This document shows, in pieces, positions 9,601-17,569 of a stretch of DNA of 64,000 bases. The stretch comes from Palaemon carinicauda (lineage: Eukaryota > Arthropoda > Malacostraca > Decapoda > Palaemonidae): contig NC_090735.1 of the NCBI RefSeq assembly GCF_036898095.1, positions 3,289,478 to 3,353,477 of the forward strand, read 5' to 3'. The notes beneath the pieces were generated by a model. That model had not been told where the DNA came from. It worked only from the letters and a program-made list of their open reading frames with translations, and made no database searches. The number at the start of each line of letters is the position of its first letter. Position 1 is the first letter of the stretch. A program made the translations under genes and the position numbers.

Positions 9601-11296
9601 CCTAGACTTATATGTAGGTGTGGGGGAAAGGTGAGAACCTTTCACCATGGCTGCCTCAGTACGGGGGGAAACAGCAGTCTCAAGTACTATGTGGTGTTCT
9701 CGGGTGAGAACGAAGGAAGACTTTTGACACTTTTAATGAAGACATCTCCAAAAGTGAAAAGTCATCCTTTTGCTGGAACTTCTGACACAAAGAATAAATG
9801 TATAATCACAAAGGGATCTATACAGATCAAGTATCGCGTAATACAGCGGAAGAAGTCGTGATCGTATCTACAAAAATTTACCGTTTATGCAACAGCTACA
9901 AAATGGAAAGCTGAGGTTTGGAGCATAGGTTTATCATCGTTACTTCAAGGAAAAGCACTCTGTATATATGATCACCATACACCAGAAGAAGCTGCAGATT
10001 TAGAATCTGTGAAAAATGTTTTGTTAAAAAGATTTGAATGCATGGCACAAAAATTCTGAAGTAAGTTTGAAGCTGTAGGCTTTACAAAGGTGAAACTACT
10101 TAAAAATTTGCTGCCAATATGAAGTTGTTTAAACGTTGGTTGGAATTGGACGAGTGTGGAACTGCAGTAAGTAATTTAAGATTTATTGCTTTTGAACAAT
10201 TCTATATGAAGAACCAAAAAGGAGGTATCCAAAAATACAATCTCATTCAGGTTAAGAGAGGTGATCTCCCAAACACTACTGTATCTTCAGCCTCCACAGA
10301 AAGATCACAAGTTGAAAATCATTACATGAGACAAATCAGAATCTCATTAGCATTCAGGAGGAATTTCTCTGTGATGCAAGTTCTCCAAGCAGGTGTGTGG
10401 AAGCGTCAAACAACCTTCACCACCAACTACCTATGGAATGTGACCCACAAGTCCCTGGGCCCTTTTACGCTAAGGCCTGGTGTAGCTGCTCTGAAGGTGG
10501 TATTAGCTACTTTGGTTCCTTTCACAGGACCAGTAACTGTGAGCTGAGGGCTGAGGTTACATATAAGACTGGGATGATAGTGAAGTTTGACGGGCCTCTC
10601 TTTTCTTTCAATCTTCCATTTTTTGGGGGTACAGCATGAGACCTCACCAGATGGACTTGATTTCCCAGTCAACCCAGGCTGCTTGTAGCTATCCCACTGC
10701 TCTAGAATACTCAATCATTGGCATGAATCAGTCAATTACATGACCCATGAAAACTCACAAACAAAGCAGACCACAGTCACAATACGTCTCCAGAACAATC
10801 CCAGGCACCACCATCAAACCGAGAGACAGAAACCACACTCAATACACTTATCTCTGTTGAGCGGATGTTTGTGCTTGACTGTCGGGTAAAAATGTGAATC
10901 AACTCAACCACCAGCCATTACCACATCACCTAAGAGATTCAATGGCTGTTAAATCTTGGGAGGGAAAATTCTCCTATTTAAAAGGACAAAAATTTGTATT
11001 TGTGTTGAAACAACTGGCCCTTTTTGTATGTTTCTGCACTATACTCGTAGCATCATTACAGGAAAAAAATTGTTGTACAATCATGTACTTACCTTAAATT
11101 CCTGAGTGACATTTAGCTCTCTAGCTTTACAAATTGCTTCATAAATAAAAGTTGTACTTTCGCCCTCAGTATTCTGGGGACGTTGCAACAGATATTTTCT
11201 GGCACTGATTCGCAATGCTCGCACCTTTTCACCAAAACCACGAAACACAAAGGTGTTGGTGGCTTTGTGAGACTGACGACTAGCTTTCCCTTTCAT
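1..11296 (-). CDS. UTP20: UTP20 homologue, 5' part of gene (coding exons 1-2, continues off window)
   Basis: UTP20 is a very large HEAT-repeat protein of the nucleolar U3 snoRNP / small-subunit processome, needed for 18S rRNA maturation. Two exons are visible: 11093-11296 (68 codons, phase 0) and 604-1 (201 codons, open to the window edge), separated by a 10.5 kb intron with GT-AG ends. The joined 269 residues align along their whole length with the N-terminus of animal UTP20 as I know it: the NTF...F.E segment and KARELNVTQEF in exon 1, then LQPLCDILVAFANDLPQEFY, the conserved ELAAQSLGVLVRKI block and IQGLGRVFASMMK in exon 2. The start at 11296 gives MKGKASRQ, parallel to the short basic start of the human protein. 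A possible acceptor just upstream (11308) hints at a non-coding first exon. The remaining roughly 2,500 codons lie outside the window. Family call confident; exact 5' UTR structure inferred. Confidence 0.87.
605..1079. other. UTP20 intron 1, 3' end
   Basis: AT-rich intron sequence between the DIRS-A left end and the exon 2 acceptor. I see no ORF, repeat or RNA gene in it. Confidence 0.6.
1080..1435 (-). repeat. DIRS-A 3' terminal repeat plus internal complementary region
   Basis: The outer end 1080-1140 (AAATTCGGAGATAATTTGTA) reappears inverted at about 1334-1392. It is followed without a gap by TTTGTTCCGTAACC, which is the inverted copy of the opposite end of the element at 8546. The switch point lies at about 1392-1394, so the block spells out the joint between the two element ends, as expected of a DIRS circle-junction template. 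Confidence 0.85.
1911..3362 (-). pseudogene. DIRS-A tyrosine recombinase (two nonsense codons)
   Basis: Site-specific recombinase that would insert the circular cDNA. The reading frame runs from the 3362 region to 1911, with homology from about 3060. The N-terminal SAM-like part includes SAVKGYRSALTLAFRVKG. The catalytic part holds the first arginine in SAKRVSELHGL, then AHDVRGVAMSLAF (H-x-x-R), then GVWKRQTTFTAHYLQDV with the likely nucleophile tyrosine. Two in-frame TAG codons, at 2594-2592 and near 2193, interrupt an otherwise continuous frame. The first replaces what is usually a tryptophan in this family. The start overlaps the RT-RNase H frame by several hundred bases, as is common in DIRS elements. 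All catalytic residues are retained. Confidence 0.85.
2780..5107 (-). CDS. DIRS-A reverse transcriptase-RNase H
   Basis: Open frame of 775 codons; the recognisable protein starts near residue 160 and the real initiation site is unclear. The RT carries GGWRPVIDLSALNGF and TLDLKDAYFQIPIHPSSRKY, and the catalytic box YLDD lies at about residues 312-315. The RNase H follows with the acidic set in LTLFSDTSKEGWG, NLLELKAV, MSDNTTVVAYINKQGGT and LADSLSR, then the DIRS-typical TVDLFATALNFKLPLYCSPV segment. The N-terminal 150 residues overlap the gag C-terminus in another frame and are probably not expressed as drawn. The frame is intact, so only gag and recombinase are visibly broken in this copy. 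The YLDDWLI and YINKQGGT strings are typical of the DIRS/Ngaro group. Confidence 0.85.
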   Translation of the reverse strand: MSVGSDMLPSLGRICWSHRIWSERLRGGGNLARTPSSIGPLQLGPISLQLCSSSLIRHQSRHRELRKWCLSPSPFQPRSRGAVSPPGEAKLLEGAAAAANTRSGSPPACPPVGGCLQRCVHRWQQLGADAWTVSVIGQGYRVLFITSQPPLTANPVSLSSYATGSAKGLALRAEVETMLKKDAFQEVVDSSPGFFSRLFLVKKASGGWRPVIDLSALNGFVKQTRFSMETADTVRLAVRPQDFMCTLDLKDAYFQIPIHPSSRKYFRFCLGDKIYQFKVLCFGLSTAPQVFTRVFTLISSWAHRNGIRLLRYLDDWLILADSESTLLRHRDRLLGLCQDLGIVVNLEKSSLHKAFPSDDRIARLRRVAEPFLRREELPAQSWLRLLGHLSSLARLVPNGRLRMRSLQWRLKSRWNQGSDSLDVQVPIGSLERTDLRWWLVDENLRKGVSLLVLPPELTLFSDTSKEGWGSHVLNQRTSGLWSESEKCLHINLLELKAVFLALQQLQRTLAGHSVVVMSDNTTVVAYINKQGGTFSQQLSHLAVEILRWTEVHSITLSVRFIPGKRNVLADSLSRASQIVSTEWSLDPQIANKVLTLWGSPTVDLFATALNFKLPLYCSPVPDPKALWQDAFQQRWDNIDVYAFPPFCLMRRVLNRTRLSVNCSMTLVAPLWHHAEWFPDLLQLLTELPRELPPRHELPRQPHSNVPHKAMASLRLHAWRLSSVSSRREAFRNRLRRECLGTCESPLRESTRRSGESFVVGVVGGVSLHSMPLFQQ
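4803..5480 (-). CDS. DIRS-A Gag-like protein, C-terminal part
   Basis: 225 open codons just upstream of and overlapping the RT frame. The first two thirds look like a helical capsid-type domain (SVEELAKG..., AMQATSWLDIWLGTLG, LAHQVTTLWANSVLKRRDAV). The end is a strongly basic tail (KAPKQAPGAKKVV, KSSRGGKTLRGSGRRRKH) suited to nucleic-acid binding. Broken related pieces occur at 49479-49932. The reading frame upstream is linked to the serine/arginine-rich region by frame breaks. Confidence 0.6.
   Translation of the reverse strand: MGESSLALPLHHSVEELAKGVPLEKLSARQVLFSASEILSHEKVAKCAMQATSWLDIWLGTLGILLRSEDLSKETNRKAMETFLLSGTRSIEFLAHQVTTLWANSVLKRRDAVTERFHPKVPAVDVCRLRHASLLGENLLEPQDMERTAERWRKSSTDSLLHRALTARPYKPPALQQQPHKAPKQAPGAKKVVSKPQPFPAKVKRGSKSSRGGKTLRGSGRRRKH
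5723..6863 (-). pseudogene. DIRS-A Gag-like, serine/arginine-repeat region
   Basis: The frame 6863-6126 encodes dozens of RSP/ARQ-type units (RSPARQRSPARQRSPG and similar) resembling the RS domains of splicing factors. It then shifts into the frame ending at 5723, whose serine/proline-rich text includes KLVPKRSVGKAPSPSQAF. The DNA underneath is a minisatellite-like run of GAGCGCTGACGAACAGGA units, continued at 6890-7170. Slippage in that repeat may explain the frame change. Whether the RS character is functional (nuclear speckle targeting, RNA binding) is inference. Confidence 0.5.
7236..8195 (-). pseudogene. DIRS-A Gag-like N-terminus with broken Cys motif
   Basis: From ATG at 8195 the frame reads MSAVDTDPHTLCPQC, a TGA stop at 8150-8148, then GRRCDQENKCSECREWSASQ and a basic stretch, continuing open to 7236. 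The cysteine spacing (CPQC...C...CSEC) suggests a small zinc-binding module at the start of Gag. A second, plus-strand copy of the same module lies near 49200, which supports its being a real element-encoded feature. The single nonsense codon falls inside the zinc module. The rest is proline/serine-rich and of unknown role. Confidence 0.55.
8360..8546 (-). repeat. DIRS-A 5' inverted terminal repeat
   Basis: Inverted copy of 1131-1290: GAAGTGAAGCAAATC, a C/G-run segment and TAGCAAGCTATCCCTTCCCC, ending outward at GGTTACGGAACAAA. It should contain the element's promoter by analogy with other DIRS elements, but no promoter motif was identified. Confidence 0.82.
8690..9115. mobile_element. End fragment of a second DIRS family (inverted end plus ICR)
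   Basis: TACTACAAATTTTTAATACA (about 8695) recurs inverted at about 9030-9058 as TGTACTAAAATTTTGTAG. This is followed by TTTATTCCTCTGCGGAAGC, the same terminus-plus-junction layout as in DIRS-A. The sequences differ from DIRS-A and DIRS-B, so this marks another family. No coding part is attached in this copy. Confidence 0.5.
9116..9876. other. UTP20 intron 1, unassigned stretch
   Basis: No convincing coding region. It includes a short run of GGCC repeats at about 9204-9216. The 5' part may belong to the DIRS remnant at 8690-9115; the rest is not recognised. Confidence 0.4.
9877..10260 (+). pseudogene. Ty3/Gypsy-like gag capsid remnant
   Basis: Translation gives a W...LSSLLQGKALCIYDHHTPEE segment followed by VKNVLLKRFEC, then a stop. 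A shifted frame resumes with KLFKRWLELDE and FEQFY. This order (LLQGKA..Y, VK..LLKRF, WLEL, EQF) is that of the SCAN-like capsid domain of Ty3-type retrotransposon Gag. Several stops and frame changes show it is dead. No LTR, protease or RT was found beside it. Confidence 0.5.
10319..10530 (+). pseudogene. DIRS tyrosine recombinase C-terminal fragment
   Basis: Encodes ISLAFRRNFSVMQVLQAGVW and RQTTFTTNYLWNVTHKSL, closely parallel to the catalytic end of the DIRS-A recombinase (including the nucleophile tyrosine in TTNY), but on the opposite strand. It is an isolated fragment with no RT beside it, so it came from a different insertion. Confidence 0.65.
10531..11092. other. UTP20 intron 1, 5' end
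   Basis: Probably part decayed DIRS, part plain intron. Short ORFs on both strands show no family resemblance. The exon 1 donor lies at its right edge. Confidence 0.4.
11093..11296 (-). CDS. UTP20: UTP20 coding exon 1
   Basis: ATG at 11296, donor AAG/GTAAGT at 11093, 204 nt. The product is basic at the start and then carries NTFVFRGFGEKVRALRIS and KARELNVTQEF, which match the first about 70 residues of UTP20. A weak pyrimidine tract with TTTTCAG at 11313-11308 could splice a 5' UTR exon here. The in-frame codon further upstream is TTG, so the ATG at 11296 is preferred. Confidence 0.83.
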
Positions 11297-11621
11297 CTTG
11301 GTTGGACCTGAAAAATTTTTAGACTTCAAAAGAACGACATATTGTGTATTTATAGGTGTTTTGAATGTTTCTGATAATGATTTCTGGTGGAAATCCTTAG
11401 GTTTTGAGTTATGGTGGGTCGACTATGTTTTGGCAAGCGGAACATGTTTCCCCAAGCGCGTTAGCTCCATGGGCTTGTATTTCAGTGTTAATTATTAATT
11501 ATACAAACTCAGAATTTGATGACCTCAGTTTCAATTACCCAGCGATTTCTGGGTATGGGTTTTAGAATGCACTAGCAATGTTTAATTGAATATGCTGATC
11601 AAAATTGTATGATGACCGCTG
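11297..11621 (-). promoter_or_regulatory. Region upstream of UTP20 start (5' UTR / promoter expected)
   Basis: The UTP20 start codon is at 11296 and the next identifiable repeat begins at about 11622, so the 5' UTR and perhaps the core promoter should be here. A candidate splice acceptor ends at 11308. No TATA box stands out. Assignment rests on position only. Confidence 0.3.
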
Positions 11622-11929
11622 ACTTTGAATAAGACAATGTAAGTGGGATCGCAGAGGGGCGCTAGCCCCCGTTGGGTATGTAGGTAAGAACACAATTTGT
11701 AGGTTAGGTTGGGAGGGGGGGGAGTTTAGGTTAGTTCGTATCCATTTTTAATGCACACTATAAGAACTGGCCACTGATATACAAAGGCTCCGGAGCCTTT
11801 GTATATCAGCAGCCAATTCCTCACACTGATTAAAAATGGAGATCAACTAACCTAAACTTACCACTTTCCCCCCCCCCAACCTAACCTATAGAGTGCTTTC
11901 AATGACGTCACTGGGAATCGCCGGCGGCC

Positions 11930-12199
11930 ATGCTGGAGGGCATACAAAGCGAAAACATAGCGGCTGTTACAGCGAATATGGACAATGAGAGCGACTTTGT
12001 CAAACAATTGTCGGGTGATGATGAGCGTTTTTACAAGCAGAAACTCGATCTAATTGATGGCCTAGATCCATACCAGATGCAGAATTCATTCAGTCAAAAT
12101 ATTGAGGATTTTCCCAGTATTTCATACATTGACATGGTGAACTACTTGGTACTGTCGGCCAACCCAGAACATGAGTGGGCATACATTTCCATTGAATAA
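11930..12199 (+). pseudogene. N-terminal fragment of a transposon-linked protein (possibly the YqaJ-nuclease partner)
   Basis: 89 residues from ATG, ending in TAA. The segment KLDLIDGLDPYQM...FPSISYIDMVNYLVLSANP resembles the start of a widespread family of metazoan proteins (D-P-Y ... W/F-P-x-x-x-x-x-D-I-x-N-Y-L) that often carry a YqaJ-like nuclease domain further on. The expected continuation after the NYLV block is lost. The start codon lies 40 bp inside the transposon end. Family link is from memory of the motif; function not established. Confidence 0.4.
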
Positions 12200-12904
12200 T
12201 CTGCTTCCAGAATTTGTTGTTTTTCCCTTTAATGCTTTTAAGTCCAAAATTAGATAAACACTGGGCCGATGAAGAGAGTGTTAATAATTATAATGCTAAT
12301 ATTGATCATTTAGCCTAACCTTGTGTATTATAATTTTTTATTGTCAAAATGTATGTAAAAGTTTTGCATTATTATGTCAAATCTTTATCAGTTCATGCCT
12401 AACCATTGTATTTGTGTTTGGTTACAGATGCTATAATTTCTTATATACATATAAACATATGATGGACAAACTTTATTGTAATGCTCTTGGATGATCGTTT
12501 TGCCTCCTTGCAATTAAATGCGCAAGTTTAATTATTTTTTCGATGTTTCATATATAAGCTGAAGACCCCTTTGGGTTAAACCAGCTTTCAGATATTATAT
12601 TATTTATAATCAATGTTTATTCATCACATAGGCCTGTATGTCTGCACAATTTAATACACAAATTAAAATAAATATAAATATACACTTAATTATATATAGG
12701 CATGAGCACCTTGGCGAAAGAGAGACCTAGGTAAGTAGCCTTTGTTAATATAGCCAATATGGGCGCTTTTAATTTTTGTTTTGTAAATCTGAGATGCCCC
12801 TTTTGATGTTTAAGAATTGAGATGCCCCTCCCCCACACACACTACACACTGAACTGACGATGATACTTTTGAAGTCACCTATGCGATCGGATATAGCATG
12901 TTTA

Positions 12905-13162
12905 CACGGGAATAATGATACTTTTAGGGCCTAGCCGAGACTGACCTGATATGAAATGATCAGAACAGATACGTGCTTAGGGTAGTGAGGATTCACGTAA
13001 ATCAGCCCGTGATATTCTAGTCAACCACAAGTCACGTCTGCACTTGGATAATTCCTCTGTATCTTTGTCCTGATTCTGAATAACTGCCGGTATGCAGTAG
13101 AAACTCTTGTCATCTCTTCGTCCTCGATTCCCACAGCCAGCAATAGCGCAAAAACTGGGCAT
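12905..13162 (-). pseudogene. THAP-type zinc finger (transposase N-terminus) with one nonsense codon
   Basis: ATG at 13162 gives MPSFCAIAGCGNRGRRD with the first two zinc cysteines, then SFYCIPAV, then RDLWLTRISRADL with the invariant tryptophan. After one TAA the same frame continues RICSDHFISGQ, which holds the closing C-x2-H-F of the THAP domain. So the whole C2CH finger is present, interrupted by a single stop. THAP domains bind DNA and are common at the N-terminus of P-element, Kolobok and ISL2EU transposases. It begins about 130 bp inside the right end of the transposon, facing inward. Confidence 0.65.
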
Positions 13163-13377
13163 TGTGTGAATGTGAATGTGATGAAATGGCTAAATATTCA
13201 GCAGTTCAACCATAGCTATTCAATGAACGCGTCTTTGTATGCCCTCCAAGATGGCGGACCGGAAGTTTGATGACGTGTATTGAAAGGACTCTATTAGCCG
13301 TGTCCTTACCTACTTACCTAACAGAGGGGGCCTAACTCCCCCCTGCAACCCCCATTAAACTGCCGTATTCTAAGTTT

Positions 13378-13829
13378 GACATAATAAGACATACAGGTGG
13401 CCGCCATCATACATACAACCCAAGGCTCCGAAATATCTAAAACGTTCAAAACACGAAAATATACATGAAAAAAATGTCAAATATTTTACAGGTAAAATTT
13501 TTAGAACACAATTTAAATTTAATATTTAAAAGATAAACAATATAATTTCTTACCTATTTTTACATTAACAAAGCATGTCCATGTGATGTCATCTCTCCCG
13601 TCTTTTCTGGTTCCAGTTAATCCACTGTATTATTCACACATTCGATATATACTATTATAAAATTCTAAATTATAGAATGACGATAATTATGATAAACAAG
13701 AAGAAATAAGATGAACAAAGACTATAATGTCATAGAAGCACAATGCAATAAAGTGCTCCACGAGTTTTAGCTTGTTTACCTTTATACATTAAGAAAAAAG
13801 TTATGCCTTTGTAACGGCTCTTTCATTTC

Positions 13830-13830
<1 letters not shown>
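13378..13830. other. Intergenic, unassigned
   Basis: AT-rich sequence between the foldback element and an (ATT)n tract. It begins with ACAGGTGGCCGCCATCATAC, also found inverted beside the 58 kb foldback copy (near 58220), so the element may extend further than drawn. Otherwise nothing recognised. Confidence 0.4.
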
Positions 13831-13898
<68 letters not shown>

Positions 13899-13920
13899 CA
13901 TTATTATTATTATTATTATT
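13831..13920. repeat. (ATT)n microsatellite
   Basis: About 30 ATT units with one ATC interruption. It directly abuts a LINE 3' tail fragment, and ATT/AAT repeats are the usual tail of that element. Confidence 0.9.
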
Positions 13921-14128
<208 letters not shown>

Positions 14129-14650
14129 GTATCTTAAACGTTAGTAAGAGTAGCTTGTATTCGATTCTCGCCTTTACAGCGCTGCTTCCCTAATGCTCTT
14201 GAAATTATTGTCTTTACTCTCAGTTGATGTGTACTATCCCATGATAGGTGTATCACTTGAACAATGAGGTAGTATTTTTACTGTGAAAGCCAATATAGAT
14301 TAACCACATTAGAAAATACTTAAAATACCCTTAATCCATTCCACCCCTCAAAATGTCACCCCATATTCTTGTTTCATGTTATTAAATGAGGAAAAAAAAT
14401 TCTAAATAACAAATTTTGCATAAAAACTAGAGAAGGAATATGTAAAGATATAAAGAAAATTAATACAGTGTACGAGGATGCTGGGGGAGGTAGAGGAAAT
14501 TGTTGCAGGAGGACCAGTGCTCGTCTTTTGTTATCACTACTTAACACTAAATACGTAACCCTAAACTTAAATGCTACTTCCTAATTGTTTGTTCTTATCT
14601 TTCTTATTTTATTTTCTATTTTTCTTTGCTTATCTTAATTTTTATAACTA
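14129..14650. other. Intergenic, unassigned
   Basis: AT-rich; I see no ORF, RNA gene or clear repeat. Confidence 0.5.
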
Positions 14651-17180
14651 TCTTCTCTAATTATTGTCTCTTTCACCAAATTTCATCACTTTTCATAAAC
14701 AGATGTTTGGAGCCTTGAAATTATCTACCACCTTTGGCTGGCATTATATCCTTGAGAGTCTTTCTGCTTCAAAATTGAGCAGATCACAGATGTTGAACAT
14801 TTATGCGTCATATCCAAGTCCTTCATATGTGCACCTTCTTCATGTTTTTTTTAATCATTTCCCATTTCAAGTCTATGGACATCATCCTCCTCCTCTCTCC
14901 AGTCACAAGCACTTAGATCCTCAGGAGTCTAACTTCAACCTCACAACCTCCCTCCTGACATTAGTAAATTCCAGTTATCTAAATTGTTCCACCAGTTTTA
15001 TAACCGAACCTTTTCTTTCATGTATGGATATCTTCCTAACCATGCCTTCCTTAGTGACCCTTACTGCTCACCATAACGTCAGTCTTAGCCACTTTTACCC
15101 TCAAACCACACCTTTCCAAAGTCTCCTGCTACTCTAAAACCCTTCTCTAATTCTTTCTCATTTTCAGTGATATCACCAAATCATCTGCATATAGCAACTA
15201 CCAATACTTTTCATTTCTGATCTCTTCAATTAACACAACCATAACCAGCACGATTAAAAAACAGGTTTAATGCTGACCCCTGGCGTAATCCAACACTAAC
15301 TTCAAAGGTTTATGTTTCCCCAACCGTTGTTATTAATTTTGTCCTTGTTCTTTTGTACATCTCTATTATTCTAAACAACTTTTCCGAGACTTTACTCTCC
15401 CTCTAGCACAGAAACACAACTTCTCTTGTTATTCTGTCATAAGCCTTTGCTAGATCTACAAAAGCACAGAAGAGCTTCTGGTTTCTCTCAACCCTCTTTT
15501 CCTGTAGCTGCCTTACAATAAAGATAGCATTTACAGTCCCTTCCCACTCGAATCCATATAGCTGTTTCCCAATCTTTACAATCTCTCATCTAGTACCCTC
15601 TAAAAAAAAACTTTCAAACCATACTCTGTTAGTTTAATTCCCCTGTAGTTACCACATTCCATGATATCACCTTTCAGCTTACATATAAATGTCACTAGAC
15701 TCTCCTCCCAGTCTTTAGGCATTATTTCCCCTTCCCATATTGCTCTTGATAATTCTAGCATCCATTCTTCCCCCTCTTCAGCTGGTATCTTGATCATTTC
15801 TATTTGAAACCGATGGACCTTGTGCTTTACCATTTTTTTTTTTTACTTAATGTCTGCTTCACTTCTGTATTTTGCATCTCCATCACTGGCTTCTACACCC
15901 TTTGTGCTTCTCCCAGCTCCTCTCTCTTAGTTTCTGTACTCAATAGTTGTTCACAATATTCTCTCCATCTCCTCTTAATGTCTTCATCCCAATGCAATAT
16001 ATTTCCACCTCTATCCTTGATAACTCACAGTTGGCCCAAAACCTGTCTCTGCCTTTTTCTGAAGTTTGAAATCTTATAGATATAATTTTCTCCTTCCTTT
16101 ATCTCTAGCCTTCCAATCAATTGCTCTATCACTTTTCCAATAGCTATATCTACTTTGCTCCTCAAATATTTTTCCTATTTGCTGTACCGTTCATCTGCAC
16201 CCTGTGCATGCCTTACTTTCCAACAGTCCTTTAATGCCTTTGATTTTCTTTTAACTGACTCTCGTACCTCTCTCTCCCACCACCACTTTTCTTTTTTCAA
16301 CATACCAAATCCACTGGTGTTTCTCACTAGTTCCCATGTTTCCTCTACCAACATTTCTTTCATATCTGCATAGATATTTTCCACAGTTACTTTGTCCAAT
16401 CACTAAGTTCAACCTTTCCAGTCGTCTCTCTCTTACAAGTTCCAAAATTACTTCCCCTTTTTCCTATGGTCAAAACCTTAATTTCAGACATTTTTTTCCT
16501 GGATTTTCCACATATTTAATAATCCATCACTACCTGTCTATGTTGTTGTTTAACATACATTTCATCACATTGTTTATGGCTCCACTTTCATAGGTTATCA
16601 GTTGTTTATTCAACTTGTGAAATCAGGTGATCATACATATTAATTCAAAACTCTGAGCCATCTCTAATATATACTCCCCATCTTCATTTTTAATTCCAAA
16701 CACATGGCCTCTATATACCTCCTCATATTCATCCCTTCTCTTCCCCACTCTGCCATTCATGTCTGCTCCTATGATTAGCTTCTCGTTCTCTTTTAATGTT
16801 CTAATTGCTGCCTAAAACTTTTGTCTAAATAATTCATTTTATTGTTCTTCACATCTCATCTAAAGGACACATGCTGAAATTATATTTACTATCTGATCCC
16901 TTATTGTCATTTGAATCTTTAAAAGTCTATCCTTTATTCTCTTTACTTTACTACTTTTTCATTCCAGTTATGATCTATTAAGACTCCAACTCTGTTTTTC
17001 GCTCTTGTGACCCACTGTAATAGAGCTTATATCCCTAGTTCCACTTCTTTTCCATCTTGTCTTCTGTACACACAGGATATCTATCCTCTCCATCACATCC
17101 ACTGCCTCCCTCAATCTTCTGTTTAAATACTTTCATTACAAGTACCTGCTCTGATCTTTAATTCTGTAACTTATTTGGCC
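14650..17180 (-). mobile_element. Decayed non-LTR retrotransposon (LINE with APE endonuclease and RT)
   Basis: Minus-strand translation shows, from the right, an endonuclease remnant (KLIIGADMNGRVGKRRDEY near 16750 and HVFGIKNEDGEY). A linker piece with WELVRNTSGFGMLKKEKWW follows at 16175-16399. RT remnants lie at 15600-15833 (MPKDWEESLVTFICKLKGD and GNYRGIKL) and about 15280-15305 (VGLRQGSAL). The order EN, linker, RT and these motifs fit an RTE/jockey-type LINE. Many stops and frame changes make it old and inactive. It differs from the LINE at 43060-46437. Confidence 0.65.
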
Positions 17181-17298
17181 CCAGTTATGAACCCTGTGTT
17201 ACCGCTCATCCATTTATCACACCAGCAGGGGGATCCTAACACATTGCTTATAGGGGATGTCCTAGCTGCATCCATATATCTACAAGCATCACTCATGG

Positions 17299-17569
17299 TT
17301 AACCCTTTTACCCCCAGCCTATTTGGAACTTTCCAAACCTTTACCCCCAGTTGTTATTTTTTTTCAAGCACATTTTGCAATATAATTTATTTAAATTGCT
17401 CTAACAGCCTTAATTTTCATCATAGAGAGGTCAGGTTTGTCTCATTCTCTTGGAAAATGCCTGAAGTTTCTGAAAAAAATTATCAAAAATATGCAAGGTA
17501 CGTCCATGGGGGTAAAGGGATGGGTTTTATGAAACGTACCAGTACGTCCTTTAGGGGTAAAAGGGTTAA
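17299..17569. mobile_element. TTAA-flanked MITE (piggyBac-like), copy 1
   Basis: Starts TTAACCCTTTTACCCCC and ends GGGGTAAAAGGGTTAA, a near-perfect terminal inverted repeat beginning CCCTTTTAC with TTAA on both sides. A second copy in opposite orientation lies at 34029-34343. TTAA targets and CCC-starting ends are the piggyBac pattern. There is no coding capacity. Confidence 0.65.

Larger units (their letters stand above)
11891..13291. mobile_element. ISL2EU-like DNA transposon remnant (THAP ORF plus second inward ORF)
   Basis: The 1.4 kb insert has imperfect terminal inverted repeats, GAGTGCTTTCAATGACG at the left and the complement of CGTGTATTGAAAGGACTC at the right. A second inverted block, GGAGGGCATACAAAG, lies about 35-45 bp further in. 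It is flanked by TA on both sides. Each end carries the first exon of an inward-facing protein: a 90-codon ORF on plus and a THAP zinc-finger ORF on minus. A TA target with a THAP transposase and a second nuclease-type gene is the ISL2EU pattern as I know it. The transposase core and YqaJ nuclease domain are missing, so this is an internally deleted copy. Confidence 0.5.
11622..13377. mobile_element. Foldback (inverted-repeat) MITE carrying a nested transposon
   Basis: The outer arms at about 11622-11690 and 13296-13377 are imperfect inverted repeats (GGGATCGCAGAGGGG... GTAGGTAAGAACAC against GTGTCCTTACCTACTTACC...). Inside the left side a second hairpin (about 11697-11889) has arms starting TAGGTTAGGTT, meeting at GGCTCCGGAGCC. 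The same layout without the nested insert occurs at 58248-58794, which defines the family. The nested element at 11891-13291 sits between the inner right arm and the outer right arm. Confidence 0.65.

Noticed and set aside
9877..10260. Endogenous virus insertion
   Set aside because: The text fits a Ty3-type retrotransposon capsid; no envelope, polymerase or viral gene set is nearby.
14664..15137. 157-codon plus-strand ORF
   Set aside because: Antisense to the decayed LINE, whose RT motifs read on minus.
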